Origin: Casuarius casuarius
Lineage: Eukaryota > Chordata > Aves > Casuariiformes > Casuariidae
Reading direction: 5' to 3'
Assembly: GCA_003342895.1 (NCBI GenBank)
Contig: PTFA01000399.1
Location: forward strand, 62,001-126,000
DNA length: 64,000 nucleotides
The translations under genes and the position numbers were made by a program. Below the pieces are notes generated by a model. The model was not told the origin of the DNA. It worked only from the letters and a program-made list of their open reading frames with translations, and did no database searches. Of this stretch, positions 36,201-50,559 are shown piece after piece (positions within the stretch are counted from its first letter, which is position 1; the number at the start of each line of letters is the position of its first letter).

Positions 36201-39200
36201 AATCCATTATCCACCTCAGGAAAGTCTTTATAAGACTGAGCCTTCCAAGTACATGTCTTTTCACTGTCTTGCTCTGTTGGACAACAAACCTTCTTAATGC
36301 CAAGGTAAGTGGACTATGCATATACATAGTAGCAAAAAGCTAAGTGCTTAGGGGACTTTATGATAAAATATAATGCATAAGAGTTAAGTTGCTTCTGCAA
36401 CATTGGACAGCAGAATGGAAGAAGTTTTAAAGATCTAAATTTTGGGTTTAAGACAGATAGAAATGAGACATCTGAAGCTAATTCAAACTTAGGAACTCAA
36501 GGCTTAAACTACTATGAATAGTTATGAATGTTGCTGCTGGGTTATGAAGCATCTGTCAGTGTATGTATACCAGCCAAATCTTTTGTTTACTAAGAACCAG
36601 TACAAAGAGTCACACTAACGGTCTACCTATTAGAGTATCCCTCTTGGCAAGAGGCTGACAGGAGGTGATTAGAGAAAGAAGCAAGGTAAGCAAAATTTCC
36701 CTTTGTGCATCTTCCTTTTTCAGGGAACGAGCAGTTTTAGGGGCTTCCATGGGTTGCATCTAGGGCATACTGTTAATTGCCAATAATGGATGTATCATCT
36801 GAAAATTCATTTAATTCCATTCAGGTTATGAATTTCACAGCTGGGTTATATATTAGATGGGGAGGGGAGAGACTTCTTATAGCTTGTTTTAAAGTAGCTG
36901 GATGACTTTTTGCCCATTTGTTATGGGAAAGAGCCTTTTGTATTCATCCTTTTCATGATTTTATAGATCTCTAACACAGTTTTCCTTCTATTAATGGGCA
37001 GAAATTTAGTCAGCATTGTGAAGAAATTTTGCTACTGGTATAACCATGACATTTTAGTAAGTAAAATTTATTAGGCTGACAAAAGTGCTAGCGTTCTCCC
37101 AGACAATTTTGGGCTTAGCTCTTGAGATAGCACAAGGCAGGGACCTTTCCCAAAAAGCAATTTGGATGTCTCCCAGCTTGGTCAGGAGTGCACATTAAGA
37201 GCACTTAATATTACAGATGTGTGTCATACCATGCCTCTTGGCCTAAGTGCCAGAGTATGTCCTGGGCATGTTGACATTACAGATTTAGCCTCTACATCTT
37301 TTCCTGTTCCTACACTCTTGTGCCAAGAATGTTTTCTTTTCCTTACACAAACCCATCCCAGCAGCTACCTTTTCCTAGGTATCTATCTACTGGGGAACAT
37401 TCGCTTTTAAAGCTCTCCTATCTCTGTTACTCCAGGTTAGGTAGCCCATTGCATGGTACTTCACACCTGACTCACTACTGTGGGTCACTTTTAAGTGCCT
37501 AAGACTTTGAGGACACTGTAATTATTAAATATTGCACTTCTCAGAGGATCTCTTCTTAGCTTGGGATGAGAGGAATCAAGGTAAATACCTTCAAAATGCC
37601 AGTTACCAGAACAGTCTTGTGAGATCTGCTAAGAGGAGCCAAATAACCTGCAGGTCAGACATTCAGCTGTCTGACCCAGGGCCCAGCTTCATGAAGCGCA
37701 GTTCTTGGCCCTTCTTTGTGGTAAAGTAATGTTTCTGGGCTGTGAGAGAGCATGTAAGCTAAAAACATACAAGACAAGAAACGTAAAAACAAAGACAGAA
37801 GTGGCATTGTTGACACAGAGAAAAAAAGAGGAGAGTTGGAAGATGACCACTAAGCAAGACTGAGGATCGCTGTGTTTCAAGGCTGTCATTTCCTCACCTA
37901 ATAAATGCCGTACTCATTGGGGTGGTAAGCATATTGATGTTTTGCCTCATAGTGTGTTAATCATAGTAATTACAGTATTATGAAATACATATTTAAAATA
38001 TATTTAAAATGTAAATGAAGATGATGTGTACTCAAAAATTATGTGTAATCTTGCTTTCAGAGACTCTGCACATGGTTAAAGATACCCAGATACAAGTGAC
38101 TCGATCGAGAGACATGAGCATTTTCATAATCTGGGCATGACTCTGGGGTGATAGATGATTTATCACCTAAAATTATTCCCGCAGGGCTTTTGCAGTTGTT
38201 TTTTATGCTGGGGTTCCTTTCATTCCATTCAGGTGGTTGGTTACACCATCCCAGATGGGATCTGAAGGAAACCCTGGGATCAGCTCAGAAATAAGGTCAC
38301 CACCAGAGCTGAAGTATTCGCTTAGCTGTTTCCTGCTATTTATCTACAAAGGGAAGCAACTTAGTGGAATGTGGGGATAAGTTTACCCATCCAAATTAAG
38401 TAAACACCTACCTGTTTGGGTACAGATGCACACCGTTAGCTCTTTCTGCTTTATTATGACAGTGAGCATGGAAAAAGGAAGGCAAAAAATTGAATGAAGG
38501 AGTCTAGCTGATGATCAAACATTGTAGCAAAGGTTGTTTTTGGAGTTCTGTAAGGTATTGAATTAAGACCAAAGCTTGTGTGATGACTTAGGCTTGTGTG
38601 GGAAGTGTCTGGAATATTTTTTAAGGGGCCTGATATGTTCTCTATTGCTGCTTAAACAAGATTTCATTAACCAGAGATGACTGGCAGGAAATTATCATTT
38701 GGATTATTCGTATTCTTTAAATAGAAGCTTGCAAAACAAGTCTTTCTTCCATCCTTGGTATCAGTTTGGGACCAAGCATGCAAAGAAACTACAAGGCAGA
38801 TTCAGATAATTAGCGATTAGATAATTAGCAATCACATCCTGACAGTTTGTAATATATCAGTAAGAACTGTTGTCTATACCTTCAGTGCTATTTTCTCTCT
38901 CTGGGGTACCTCAGCGCTACAGGATCTATTGTCGAGGATCAAGATTGGCCCACAAGAACACTTGGACTTTGTTTCCTAGTAGTAATGACTTGTACTTGTC
39001 ACTTTACTTATAAAGTTCCTTTTACCTCAGTCTTTCTGTGATGCAATTTCCCCTTTTTTATAATGTCATTTGACCAACTTCATGGAGCTCTCTTGAAATC
39101 TAAGGCTGAAATGCCAAATACTGTCATTACTGAGGGGTAGAAACTAACTGTAATTTCTCTAACTGAAATTCTATATTATTCAATTATGATTATTCAATAT

Positions 39201-42200
39201 GAAAATAGTGATTTTTTACGTAGGACTAAAGAGGGTGGAACGTCACCATTTTTTCTCACTAGCATTTAACAGGTTTTTTTAGGGACCTGGGGCATTGGAT
39301 GGGAAACCGAAAAAAGAAAATGTCAGTTTTTACATACAGAATTCCCTAAGTCAAAACTGGTTCAGATGTCTTATACTCATTTCCCCAGGTGAGAGGAGAA
39401 TTTCTACACTAAAGTGTCAAAAGCAATGAAAAGAGCTAATTTTACTAGGTTTGCTTTATCTGTGAAATAAAATGTTCCACATCGCCCTACTTAACAGCAC
39501 TGAGACAAAGCCCATCTGTTCTAGCAATGGGGATCTCTCTGATGGAATGTCTCCCCTCTATTCGACATAAATAAACATAATGTGGAAATTGAATTCTTAT
39601 TGTACCTGGTAAACAATAGGATTTTAAAAGGTCTGAGGATAAGATTAACATATCATTACAACAGTAAAGTTTGATTTAAACAACTGTGATTTCTTGAGCG
39701 GGTTCTTCATAAAATATCTATTTTGTATGTGATACAAACCCCGACTGAGATTCTTAAAAAAAGTTGTTGTTGCTCAAACATTACTTTCTCATTAGCCAAC
39801 AAGAACAATTAGGAAATGTTTCAGGTGACTTTAATCTCTCTGCCTGACTACACAGTGTTCATTTTCTTATATCAAGAAGTACATACTGATATTTTAAAAC
39901 AGATCTCTGTATGTTAATTTTCCTATTTCCCTATCTAAAAGACTATAGCTTCCTTAGTGTTAATTCCAGTTGACAGTGAATGGTTTTGTTTCTTATTCAC
40001 CTCAGAATAATGCATTGTTGTGAAGTGATTTATAATAAACAGTACCTAGGAAAAAAAACTATGATGCTGATCAGTTTTGACAACTAAAAATGCATTATTA
40101 ATGGAATAATAACACTGGAAGAATCTTGAAAACAAGCTGACTGTATGGAGTTTATTTTTCTGTTCAGAACCCAGATTTATTCTTCTAGTTTAGAGATTCT
40201 TCTGGATGGACAGGTCATTACAGAGAAGAATGCCAAAATTATTACGTATTAGAAAGTCTTGTGATGCTGCCTGTCAAATATAGAATGATAGATACACTTA
40301 AAATAAAATCAGATACATTATTCCCATTAAAATCCACTTTTACAGTATCTAGTTTGACATATAAAATAGATATTTTAAGTGAGTATATATGTCAGAAAGT
40401 GAAATTCCCCTAACTGCTTGATTTTACTTAATGGCTGTTGATGAAAGATACTATTTCTTTTTACTCTACACATAGTTACATATGAATATAAATACTGGAA
40501 CAAATACTTGGAAAACAACACAGCTCAGTGCATCTCTCTGGCATTTTTGCTATTGAAGTACATGTAAAGCTAAACCTTGAAGTGAAACTAAATACAAATT
40601 CATCCTCTGCCATTGTAACAGAGGACAAGTAGCAACATAAATTTGCAATATGCTTACTCATACATTTATGCTAGCATTTAGAGTACCTGTGTAGGATCCT
40701 TGAGGTGGTTTGCATATACAGCACAGTATTTAAAGACTGTATTTTAAGTCAGAATGAATTCTAAACTACTGTTCTTATGTAATTCACTAAAAATATTTAT
40801 TCCAATAGCCAAATTATGATGTCTTAACAGCAGTTCTTTAGGAAGACTAGTTTACCATCGTTATTGCATTTTATATTAATTATAGTATGTACTTTACTAA
40901 ATTTGCTGAAGTGCTTTGTTGGATATTCTCCAAGCACTAACAGGCAAATGAAATTATATAAAAAGGGTCAGCTATATTTAAGAGTATGTGAAAGTGCTTT
41001 AGAGACTGATTATAATTAAAGAGGTTGCAAACCTTCACACACAGTGCAGAAGTCACTGCACGCCTATGCTTTCCTTAACTTGCATAGTTGGAAGGAATTT
41101 ATCAAGAATGACCCAGTGAAATCCGAGAGTTCAATAAAGCGTACCCCTAAATGTTTAATAAAGATTTATGCAATTTGAAGAAATAAAAAAATAGTCATGT
41201 CTATCATATTCAGCACAAAGGACCATGCGTATGATGCCTTTCTAAGTGGTCTTTGTGGCATTGCTTGGATAAGAAGAAACAACATTAATATTTTAAGAAC
41301 GATACAGCTGGGAAAGATGAGGAAATATTTTTTACCCATTTTCCTAGGGCTCTTAGGTCTAAGTTCTTTGCTAACTTGCATAAGTAAGTACGGTTTTATG
41401 AGGGTGAGGCTTGGTAGTCTACCTGCTAGCATCATTGCTGCTTTATCCACCATCTTGGATTGCTGAAGTGTCCTACTCCTAACCAGGGGTAGGACAGGCC
41501 ATGGAAAAGCCAGATTACCTTGAGCGAGAGACTTAAGGATGAGGAATCACAGCAGAAAAATAACATGCTAGCTTTTTAGGAGCTAAGTCTCACAACAGTA
41601 GCAGGTTTTCAGGAAAAGACCACTTGAGCTAAACCTGCAGTGATCTTTGTTGGTTGACTTTTCCACAGGCGAAAAACTATAAATTCCTGTGATAAGTTTT
41701 CTAATTTGATATGTATGTAAGATAGAAAGGAAGGGTTTAACACTATTCTACTGCAGTGTTTTATAATCACTAAAGCTGCATCAGGTATTTGAAACCTTTT
41801 TTTTTAACAATTTCATTAAAAAATAACAAAACTCACCAAATGCTGAAATAGTTTGTAGGAAAAAAAGATAATTACTGTTGGAAAAAAATCAAAACATTCC
41901 AACTGCAAAAAAGTACTCAATTCCTGACATCCAGTTTATTTTTACTTCTTGTGAAGTTTTTGAATGTATTTTCCTCAAAAAGAATTAATTTGTGAACACT
42001 TTTAAATAACATATTTCTTCATAAAAGATCATAAACTCATTTTTTCCTGAATAAAATAAAGTCCAGGTCTTCTGTGGTTCTGTATTATGACAAGGAAAGG
42101 GAACATCATCCAGGCTGGTAGAACTGTGAGTTCTCACACTATACCAGCAAAGCTTAGAGAAAGAAGATTCTGGATATTGGTGGATATTTAAAGAAAATCA

Positions 42201-43088
42201 ACTTCCCCTGTTCTGACTGTGAATATCTGATGCTGGCTTATGTTTTCAGTCAGTAAAGGNATAATGAAATAATCAGTGACTTTTGAGTAGAGTAGAAACC
42301 AAAGGTTTGGGTCCATACATGAAATAAAAATATGCTTGCTTAAGTGATTACAAATAATTAAAAATGTGGAAATAGTGATTTGTTAGGGAAAATGTTTTGC
42401 CAAATAACTGTGTTGTGATCAAAATGTGGGTTTTTTTGAATATTTTGAGATGTGCAATTATTGTTGTAATACTACTCACAAGAGATTAATGGTATCATTT
42501 CTTAGACAACACTTCACATTTAAAGCGTGCACTTACAGATGAGAGGGCAAAAAGATCACTCAACACCTACACTTTTCCTTCTGTAGTTAAAGGGGCTTTT
42601 AATAAATATTTTAGCTTATATTCATTTTTAAATGCTAATATGAAGTCTATTAACAAGATAAGCCAGGGGAAAAGGAAATCAGGAACTTTCAGGAATATAC
42701 ACCTGTGGTAAATGCAAAATCAAGCTTGAGGGTTTGCAGGTCAGATTATTGTACGTGCAAGTACCAATTTCCATGCACTATTACCCAATGTCTCTGTGCC
42801 AATCCTGGTTTGCAGGCAAACAGGCAAATCTGTATGAGTGTTCCCTTGGGCTGAAAATTTGGCCCTAAATGAATACATGGCGAATAATAAGCAATAAAAA
42901 GAGTTTATATTTCCTTAACCAACAATGAACAATAGATAATGACAAATTTCATTTTATGTTCCCTTTATTTGAAAAAGACTAACAATCCAGTTCATATTTC
43001 TCATTTGAATAATGTTAAATAGCCAATGAATTTGATCATTTTATGACCGTGCTTAATGCCAAATGGGCATAAGCATCATTAAGGAACA
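36201..43088. other. unannotated intergenic or intronic DNA
   Basis: Nearly 7 kb without a recognised gene. Frames of 60-95 codons (for example 41166-41453 minus and 41197-41466 plus over the same bases) are mutually exclusive and domain-free. A 15-bp tandem repeat at 38804-38833 is listed separately. An ambiguous base is at 42260. Confidence 0.5.
38804..38833. repeat. 15-bp tandem duplication
   Basis: AGATAATTAGCGATT (38804-38818) is followed by AGATAATTAGCAATC (38819-38833), two mismatches. Confidence 0.8.
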
Positions 43089-43089
43089 A

Positions 43090-43312
43090 AAGTATGAGTC
43101 TGGAGATGTGAATTCTATTTCTGGCTCTACAGCCCTACACAGACTTTATGTGCGACCTTGGGTGAATTCAAGTAGGACCAGATTTGAAAGGGATGCATAT
43201 AGACATCTCTGTTATGCTATTTCTTAACTGAATTAGTGATACCACTATTCTGTGATTTCACAGGGCTATTATCAAGTTTCACTAGGGAATGTTCGTAAAG
43301 TATCTTGACTTT
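43090..43312 (+). repeat. MIR-type SINE relic, nearly full core and tail
   Basis: Words in family order: 'GAGTCTGGAGATGTGAATTC', 'TATTTCTGGCTCTACAGCC', 'TTATGTGCGACCTTGGGTGA' (the ctgtgtgaccttgggcaa core), and after a diverged part 'CACAGGGCTATTATCAAGTTT' and 'AATGTTCGTAAAGTATCTTGA' (the cacaggg.tgttgtgagg...gtaaagtgctttga tail). This is the most complete MIR copy in the window. Such old copies in a bird-like genome date from early amniote history. Confidence 0.6.
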
Positions 43313-45660
43313 TGCAGTTGAATTTTTGAAAATCTGAATTTGAAAAAGAAAAAAACAGAAAAAAAACAACGACAGGACATTAAAATATTAAAACAGAACT
43401 AAAATATTCATGAAATATGCTTCAGTAACTTGTGCCAAAAAGTTTTTTTTTTTTAACGTAAAGGGTTTTTCTTATGTTTATGGAATATATTGCATATTTC
43501 ACTTACCATCTTCTTTAAAAAGACATCAGAAACAATGCCCCTTCCAAATTGTATCTTCTCATTATCCTCTCTGTCACCAGGTTATCTTTCCCTGTATGTA
43601 ATGCATATGCATACCCATACTAAAAATATCATAATATATACTGAGATTTCATTAAGAAAAATATGTTAAAAAAACATAAATATTTAACTGATACTGGGAA
43701 ATAAAAAAGTTGCATATGCAGACGTTATTCGGCTCCATTTTTTCAATGAATTATAATTTCAAGGTCATCTGGTATTTCTTAAAAATGTAATATAAAACCA
43801 CATGTGTTTTTCTGCTGAGATAAATCTGTAACATCCTGCATTATCTTATACAGACAAACGTCCATTTAAATTACTTGTAGTTTTCAGAATATGGTACAGG
43901 TTAAGCATAAAGATGCAGTAATAAATAGAGTATTTGCTGGCATAACTAATTTACTGACTTTTACAGTTAAAAAACAGTCTTCTTCCTGACTTAATCTAAA
44001 GCAATCTGCATTTCTGGTTGACAAAAATTATATGGTGTTAGCCTAAATTATTAGAGGACATGTTTGGGGAAAAAAAATCTTGATAAACATGGGCAGTTTT
44101 GATTCTACCCTAGGTGTTTTGTACCATTCTGACAGTGTAAAATAATGAAACATCTGCTTTGTCTCACTCATGAGCAAGTAGAGTCAACATAACCAGTTGT
44201 TTATTGGCATAACTCACCCTTCTAACACAGCTGTGGCTGTGGAGGACCAGCTCAAGGAACTTTAAATTACAATGGGGCTAGCCCATCAACCAGCTAGCCA
44301 CGTTCAGCTAGCCACACAGATGACATCCATCTCTCCCCACCCAAAAGAGACTGGTACCAAATGTGGACTGACCGTCATGACAAGAAAAATTGTTGAGAAT
44401 ATAAAAAGGACAAAAAAAAGAAAAAGAAAAAAGAGGACAGTAAGAGGAAGCATATAACACAGTAAAATTATGTACAGTATTCATGCATCTATACCTAAAA
44501 TGCATATGTGAAAATGATCTCTCTGTGATGAATTAAATGTGTTCTCTATCTTTGAGTGCTTCTTTTACCCTCTTCCACCAATCCATGTCTCCCAGGATTT
44601 ATTATTACAATTCAAGCCTACATGGAGCCTCTAACAGCTACCATCTTTCGCAGTCAACCTGTTATAGCGTTGGTTTCCCCCTTGCCTTGAAGTCTGACAT
44701 TTCCTTCCAGAATCATACTGGCCCAAAATCCATCGTGAGCAAGATTTCAGCTGTGATCCAGTAAGAGTTTTCCTGTGCATGCACACAGGACAGTTTTAAA
44801 ATCTGATGTCATGCAGTTCTACAAGGATTACAAACAGGAGCTTTCTACAAGTGGGGAAAGAACATTTCTGTCTTCCTGTGGGGAACTGGCACCCACTTCT
44901 CTCCCTGGAAGGATCAAAGGCAAAAAACATTATTGTGGTGCTGCTCTTAGGTAGAGAAGACTGTTTCAGGAAGTGAAGCAGTGCAAAAACTATTTTGAGA
45001 AGTGAATCCTTGCATGTGTGTGGGGGAAGGAGAAATAAAGACAGAGAAAGGGAGAGGGGAATGCAAGCAAGTGTAATATATGGGTATGTATGAACAGTGA
45101 AGGTAATGCTGAAGTCCATGCTTTCTAAACTCTAAGGCATGCAGTATTTTGGAGATAAGACCAGTTCAATGCCGTTGATCAAATAAATGTTGCAACTGAC
45201 CTAGTTTGAGGAAAGATGAATTGTCAGGCAGATCCTAACTCCATTAATGGGTTAATAATTTTAGTATGCTATTCTTTTTTGAAAAGGCTTATTTAAATGT
45301 TTATCAGTTGTGCAAAGTGGAGCAGCACTGGAGATTCGCAAGGGAGAACTGATCATTGCCTATGCATGGAAGTGTTGTAGGAAGATTAAAATAACATTGA
45401 GTATATTCTGTAAATGAAGGAGAGAACTAAAAGAAGCCTCCAGAGTCCATTATAAATTTTAATAATACATCAAGGTAATGTAACTGAATAACCGATCTCT
45501 GAGGGAAGAAACACAACATTTGGCTAATATTACAATTTAAATTATGAAAACAAAAAGAGCTTTTAGTTAATCTTGTCTTTCTGCTTTTATTCTTGAGGCT
45601 CTTTTTTATTTTCCCTGAATCCAAAACACCATGTAAACAAATAAAAGTACGGGAGAAAAT
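43313..45660. other. unannotated DNA with A-rich low-complexity tract
   Basis: No supported gene. An A/G-rich low-complexity tract lies at 44401-44450. A 107-codon minus-strand frame (44796-45119) carries a run of SL residues that comes from the AG-rich complement and is not a convincing protein. Confidence 0.5.
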
Positions 45661-45679
45661 AAACAGTTTGGCATCTCAG

Positions 45680-46260
45680 TAGATTAATTAATGCGCTTCA
45701 GCCTTGGCACCAGTAGGCGAAAATTATGTGCATAAATAATATCACTAATTAAAAAGATGCAGATTAACATGCAAATAATGTTAATGAGGATCTGCAATTC
45801 CAGAGTGGATTCGCATAACATCAACAATTTAATGGGTTGGAAGGCTTGTGTTTGCATTACATTAATAAATTTCAAAGACCTTGCATAAAAAAGTTCTGTT
45901 GGAGCCTCTATTTCCCACTTGTGAGTTGTAAATTCTGTGGGCAGTAGCAAACGCTCATCGTCAGATGCCAAAGTCATTATCTCAAAGACTGTTGAGATGG
46001 TGCCATGTGCCAGTGTGACCAGCTGTTGGGAACTGGGCAGTAGGCACTGCACTGTGCCAATTATTCATATTATTTGGGTAGTCTTGATATTTATTTAAAC
46101 TGATTAATATTTTGTGCTCTGCATCTTGATCTGGAGGGAAATCATTTTAAGCAAGCAAAGTTTTAAAAAAAATCTTATTAGCCTTTGATGTGTCATGGAT
46201 GGTTGAATGCATAATGGAATTGATTAAGCAGACATAATTTCTAACCATAGGCAAAAACAA
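45680..46260. promoter_or_regulatory. candidate conserved developmental enhancer
   Basis: This block is unlike its surroundings: unique sequence, mixed composition and a cluster of intact transcription-factor words. TAATTA occurs at 45685-45690 and 45746-45751, and the perfect POU octamer ATGCAAAT at 45769-45776. Further ATTA/TAAT words follow, and the 3' part has ATGCATAATGGAATTGATTAAGC-type wording near 46207-46230. A 122-codon minus-strand frame overlaps it (45684-46052) but has no domain. This is an inference from motif density and looks; no alignment was available. Confidence 0.35.
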
Positions 46261-49200
46261 TATAAGATGTCTTTAATGATGTCATATAATGTTGAGNTAA
46301 AATATCACAGGCTTAAACTCCAAATGAATCATAATAACCCAGATTTTACTTAAAAATGAGAAGTGTTACACTGTAGTAGCCTTTTTTGCTTCTGACTTGG
46401 GGAATGCTCCTCTGAGGACACTTCTTACAGAAAGAGCAAAGGTTAAGAAAGATTAGAGCAAACTCATTTTTAAATGCCATGTAACTCTTCATTAATTTCC
46501 TTTCCTGTTCTATGATAATCATTACTTATTCCATAGCCGGGCATTCTGCTGTGGCTTTGAGACACCTCGACACACTGGACAAAGCAATTGCCTGAAGTAG
46601 GACTCTTATGACAAACCAGAACTGTCCACCTGTATAAGCTCCATCTTAATGATTTAGAAATCGGAGTTCTCTCTCCTGTACTTGGAGTAAGGCTGTTATC
46701 CTCCCATTCCAATGTTAAATGTGGATAAGAGACCCAGAAATGGGAAGTAAAACTTCCACCAGCTAAAAATGTTTATTAATATGCATGAGAGGTATTAATT
46801 AAAATGTATACAATACTGTATTTCTTCTTCTTCTGCCTCTCCCAGTCCCGTTATTGTCAGTTATGCAAACTTTGCTAACTGATTTAAAGGTGAAGAGACT
46901 AAAAAGTTGAAAAGCAACAAAGAAAGTGTATTTCCACTGCAGCCAAATAACTTCATTTCTAGATTACAAAAACACTAAGTTTATGTTAGCTTACCCGAAG
47001 TTAGCATGGCGTGGTCCAGTTAGAATGGGACAGGACTGTGGGATGGAACCTGAACTCTATTTCTGTGAAGTGGCCACATGATTAATTTATTTGCTCTATT
47101 AATTTATTTTAATTTATTACATTTGGAGTGAGTCTCAGAGATTGGATTGAAGAGGGCATAATTTCTCTCAGGGCTCTCTTTAGGGCTCTCTTCTGCATGA
47201 ACTTTGGTTTTCATAAAGCATGTAGGGATATTTAAAATATTTATTGGATATTCTCTTTTTAGTATGGTTGAGATTGGTGAGCACATTGAAGAGTTATTGG
47301 AGACAGAAAGGGATGGACAGCTGATGGACCAAAAGCATGACTGACTAATTATTATTTCTTTAGAAAAGTAGATTGGAAGTGTGATCACACTGTATAGTGA
47401 AAGTATTGTAATTAAGGTACAGTTAAACCGAGTTACTGTGTAATTATACTGCGCTTTTTCATACTTGTAGTTACTACTAATTTCAATACACAGTAAAAAT
47501 AATGGTAAATATAACAGTTAATATAGCAGGAGTACAACTGTATATCTATTAAAGAAAAAAAAAGGTCATAGGTATATGAATTACAGTTAATTATATGTTG
47601 ATAAAAATTACCACAACACCAAACATTACACTTGCTAGTTAACTACATAAATTAAATATCATAAAAATACACCAATATTTTTAACCTTCAAGCACAAATT
47701 TTAAGGTCTAAAACTTAAATTTACACTGCCAAATTTGTGGATGCAGATATATTATTCATTTGCAAAGCAAGGGTTGTGTTTTACCTTTAAAAAAACCTTT
47801 GGCATAAATGTCATGTCAGTTTTGCAGTCCTTTGCTAGTTGTGCTCATAGCTTCAGTTCTACAACTGGCTACAACCTCGAGAGAGCATGAGAGTGATCCC
47901 TGTGTTTTAAGCGTCTTTTTTTTCCTAAATTTCCCCAGTGTTAAAGTGTTACCTGGAATCTCTTCATTCTTTCAACTGGAATATTTCTAGTGTGTCCAAA
48001 CTACAGATTTCCTACTGACATTAGATCTTCAGGAACAAGGTTGAGGAAGGCAAAGACAAGCGGTGTATTTGAAAGTTAGGCATTCTGGAGCTTGGTGCCA
48101 TTTTGGAACTTGCCGGAATACCCCAGGGAGACTTTTGCTTGTGTTTTAAAGTTATGTTTAGTATGTTAAACATTACTAGAGTTAGGAAAATATATGCATC
48201 TTTAAAAAACAAAAGAAAAAAGTGAGTCAGGAGATCAAGCAAAGCACATTTATATACAACGGGTAGTTCCTAAGGCTTTCCAAAGTGTAAAATGATGTTA
48301 CTCCCCAGTAAACATTAAAGTCACAGAAAATGCTGTGAGATCATTTTGGATCTTGTTTAAGGGCATAACCTGGAGATGTGAATACTTCACTAATCATCTG
48401 AAGGAACAACACTTTTTGCTTTGAACACACCATGTTATCCGTAGCCATCAAAACAGATATATCACACTTCAGTTTTAATCAGTTAACTTTTCCTACAGCC
48501 TGTAAAAATTACCTGTTAACTGTGATTCAAATTCCTCTATATTACTCAGGAATAAATAGTTTGTCATCAATGCACATGGACTTTTTCTATTTCCCTCTTT
48601 ACTGATATTTGCTGTGCTAATGTATATTTTCCTTGAGCTCCAAGAAGAGATCCAAAAAGAAAGCTAGTGGGAAAGTTTGCTTCTGCTCATCTACTTTTTT
48701 TTAAGTACTCAAATATTACTTTAAATATGCTACATGTAGGCATAAATCTATAAACAAACACCACTACTTGTATTGAAAGAATATCAGAGCTGCAAAGCTA
48801 AGGTCAGATGTCAGGAAATTGTAAAATACAGATTAAGTGAAACCTTATCTCTCCCCCCTCTTTTATGATCATTTTATTATTTCTGTTCTGTAATTAAAAT
48901 ACTTACATACCAGTACACTATCAGTAAAAAATTAAAATTTTAGTTTGGAATGCAAAGTGTAGCTTTCATTGAGCGTAATTCTGAGGATAACAGTCTTTGC
49001 AAGCTAATTCCAAAGCTAAATGAATATTCCGTTCAGTCTTCAGGTTTTCATTTTGTTTTGATTTGTTTTTTTGCTGTGTGGAATGCTCTTAATTAAGAGT
49101 TAATAGTTTCATAGTAGGTGACCATCTTATTCTTCCATTGCAATGGGAATACATAAGAAACACGAGTAAATCCACAAAAGATTAACAATTTACTCCTAGA

Positions 49201-49529
49201 AATTGAACCTATGTATATAGGTTGGAATCCCCAATCTATTCAAGCTGTGTTCAAATGTGATTCAAATGTAAATTAAGTCACCCAAACACCTCGACTTTGC
49301 CTAGATAGGACCGACTGCCTTGTGACCGCTCCACTAGTAGATGGTGGTTAAAGTTCAGATGTCTGCACCACAAAATTATTCTGGACAGACAAAATAGTGA
49401 TTGAAGAAATACAGGAGGTTTCTGCAATACTGAGATTTTGTGTAAAGGAGATAGATTGTAAATAAAACTCAGTGCCAATTGATGTAAAGTAATGTAGCTG
49501 ATAGAAACATTATTCTATTTATGCATATA
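46261..49529. other. unannotated AT-rich intergenic or intronic DNA
   Basis: No supported gene or dispersed repeat. A 12-bp tandem (AGGGCTCTCTTT, 47170-47181, then AGGGCTCTCTTC to 47193) and AATTTATT repeats near 47085-47118 are minor. An ambiguous base is at 46297. Confidence 0.5.
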
Positions 49530-50295
49530 CTGTGGCAGGCTCTAAATCACACCCTTCCAGAAAGCAACATCTGTAATACAGACCCATCTCTGAGAATACA
49601 ATCTGATTTATCTGCAGTTACAGAAGCAAATTTAATTATTAGGACAGGAATTGAAAACAAAGAGATCATCATCATAACACCAAACAAATCCATTCTGCAG
49701 CCATGTCTTGAATACTGCACACAGCTCTGGCCATCCAGTTTCCAAACAAGCATATAAGAACTAGAGAAGCTACAAAGGAGGCAGAAGTACTGTAACTCCT
49801 GTAAGAAAAGAAACAGAATAGGCTAGTGAAGGTATGGCTAAATTCGTATGTATTGGTTTTATAACCCTGAATGCCTTGAAGGTGATGCATAAGTTATTCA
49901 CTATTTGTGATAAGCACAAGATGTAGATATCATAGAGTTTTCAGTAAAACAAGCAGACAGCAAGAAAGTGCCTTTTTTTATACCACATGTAATGACACAG
50001 AGGAGTTCCTTGTCACAGGAGGCCAAAAGTATAAGTGGTTTCCAAAAGGTTATGAACACTGCTAAAGGATAGGTCCATCTCAACTGCAAAGCCTGACAGG
50101 CTAGATACAGACTCTTGCTCTGAATAATCAGCACATAAGTGATTTTCCTAAGTTGGAAGGTATGCTAGGGGAATTGGATGCACTTGCCTGGCATGTTGTG
50201 ATCTTTAAGTACGTGTCAGTGACCACTCTTGGAGGCCAATATTGGATAAAAAAAAACCTTTGCTCTATCCACTATGGCTGTTCTTTGTGTCTAAT
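49530..50295 (+). mobile_element. CR1-family LINE relic: ORF2 C-terminus and 3' end
   Basis: Words appear in CR1 order. At 49640-49720, GGAATTGAAAACAAAGAGATC, then ILQPCLEYCTQLW in translation, the remnant of the VRPHLEYC.QFW signature of CR1 ORF2. AGAACTAGAGAAGCTACAAAGG follows at 49758-49779 (ELEKLQR). At 50018-50060 'CACAGGAGGCCAAAAGTATAAGTGG', and at the end 'GTGACCACTCTTGGAGGCCAATATTGGAT' with 'CCACTATGGCTGTTCTTTG', the 3' terminus wording (ccactg.tggaggcaggatactgg...cagtatggctgttctt). Frames are broken. Right edge about 50290. Confidence 0.7.
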
Positions 50296-50559
50296 TTTAG
50301 CCTAAAGTAAGTATGTTCTGGTGTATGAGTAATCTACCCTCATAATCTTTCAAACAGTTGTTCACAATTCCTTGAACAATATGGGAATCAAATTTCTGTC
50401 ATATCTATCAATAGGTATACAAGCCTTGCTACACACAAATGCTCACTCCTTTAGACATGGATTCCACTTAAATCCCGTGTATTTTTTATCAAGGAAGGCT
50501 AAACCATGGACCTGATACACTACTCTGATTGTTGTAATTCCTTTACAATTGCAGTTGTA
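50296..50559. other. unannotated DNA
   Basis: Nothing recognised. Confidence 0.5.

Noticed and set aside
45684..46052. 122-codon minus-strand frame as a gene
   Set aside because: No domain, no promoter or splice support; it overlaps a block better read as conserved non-coding DNA.
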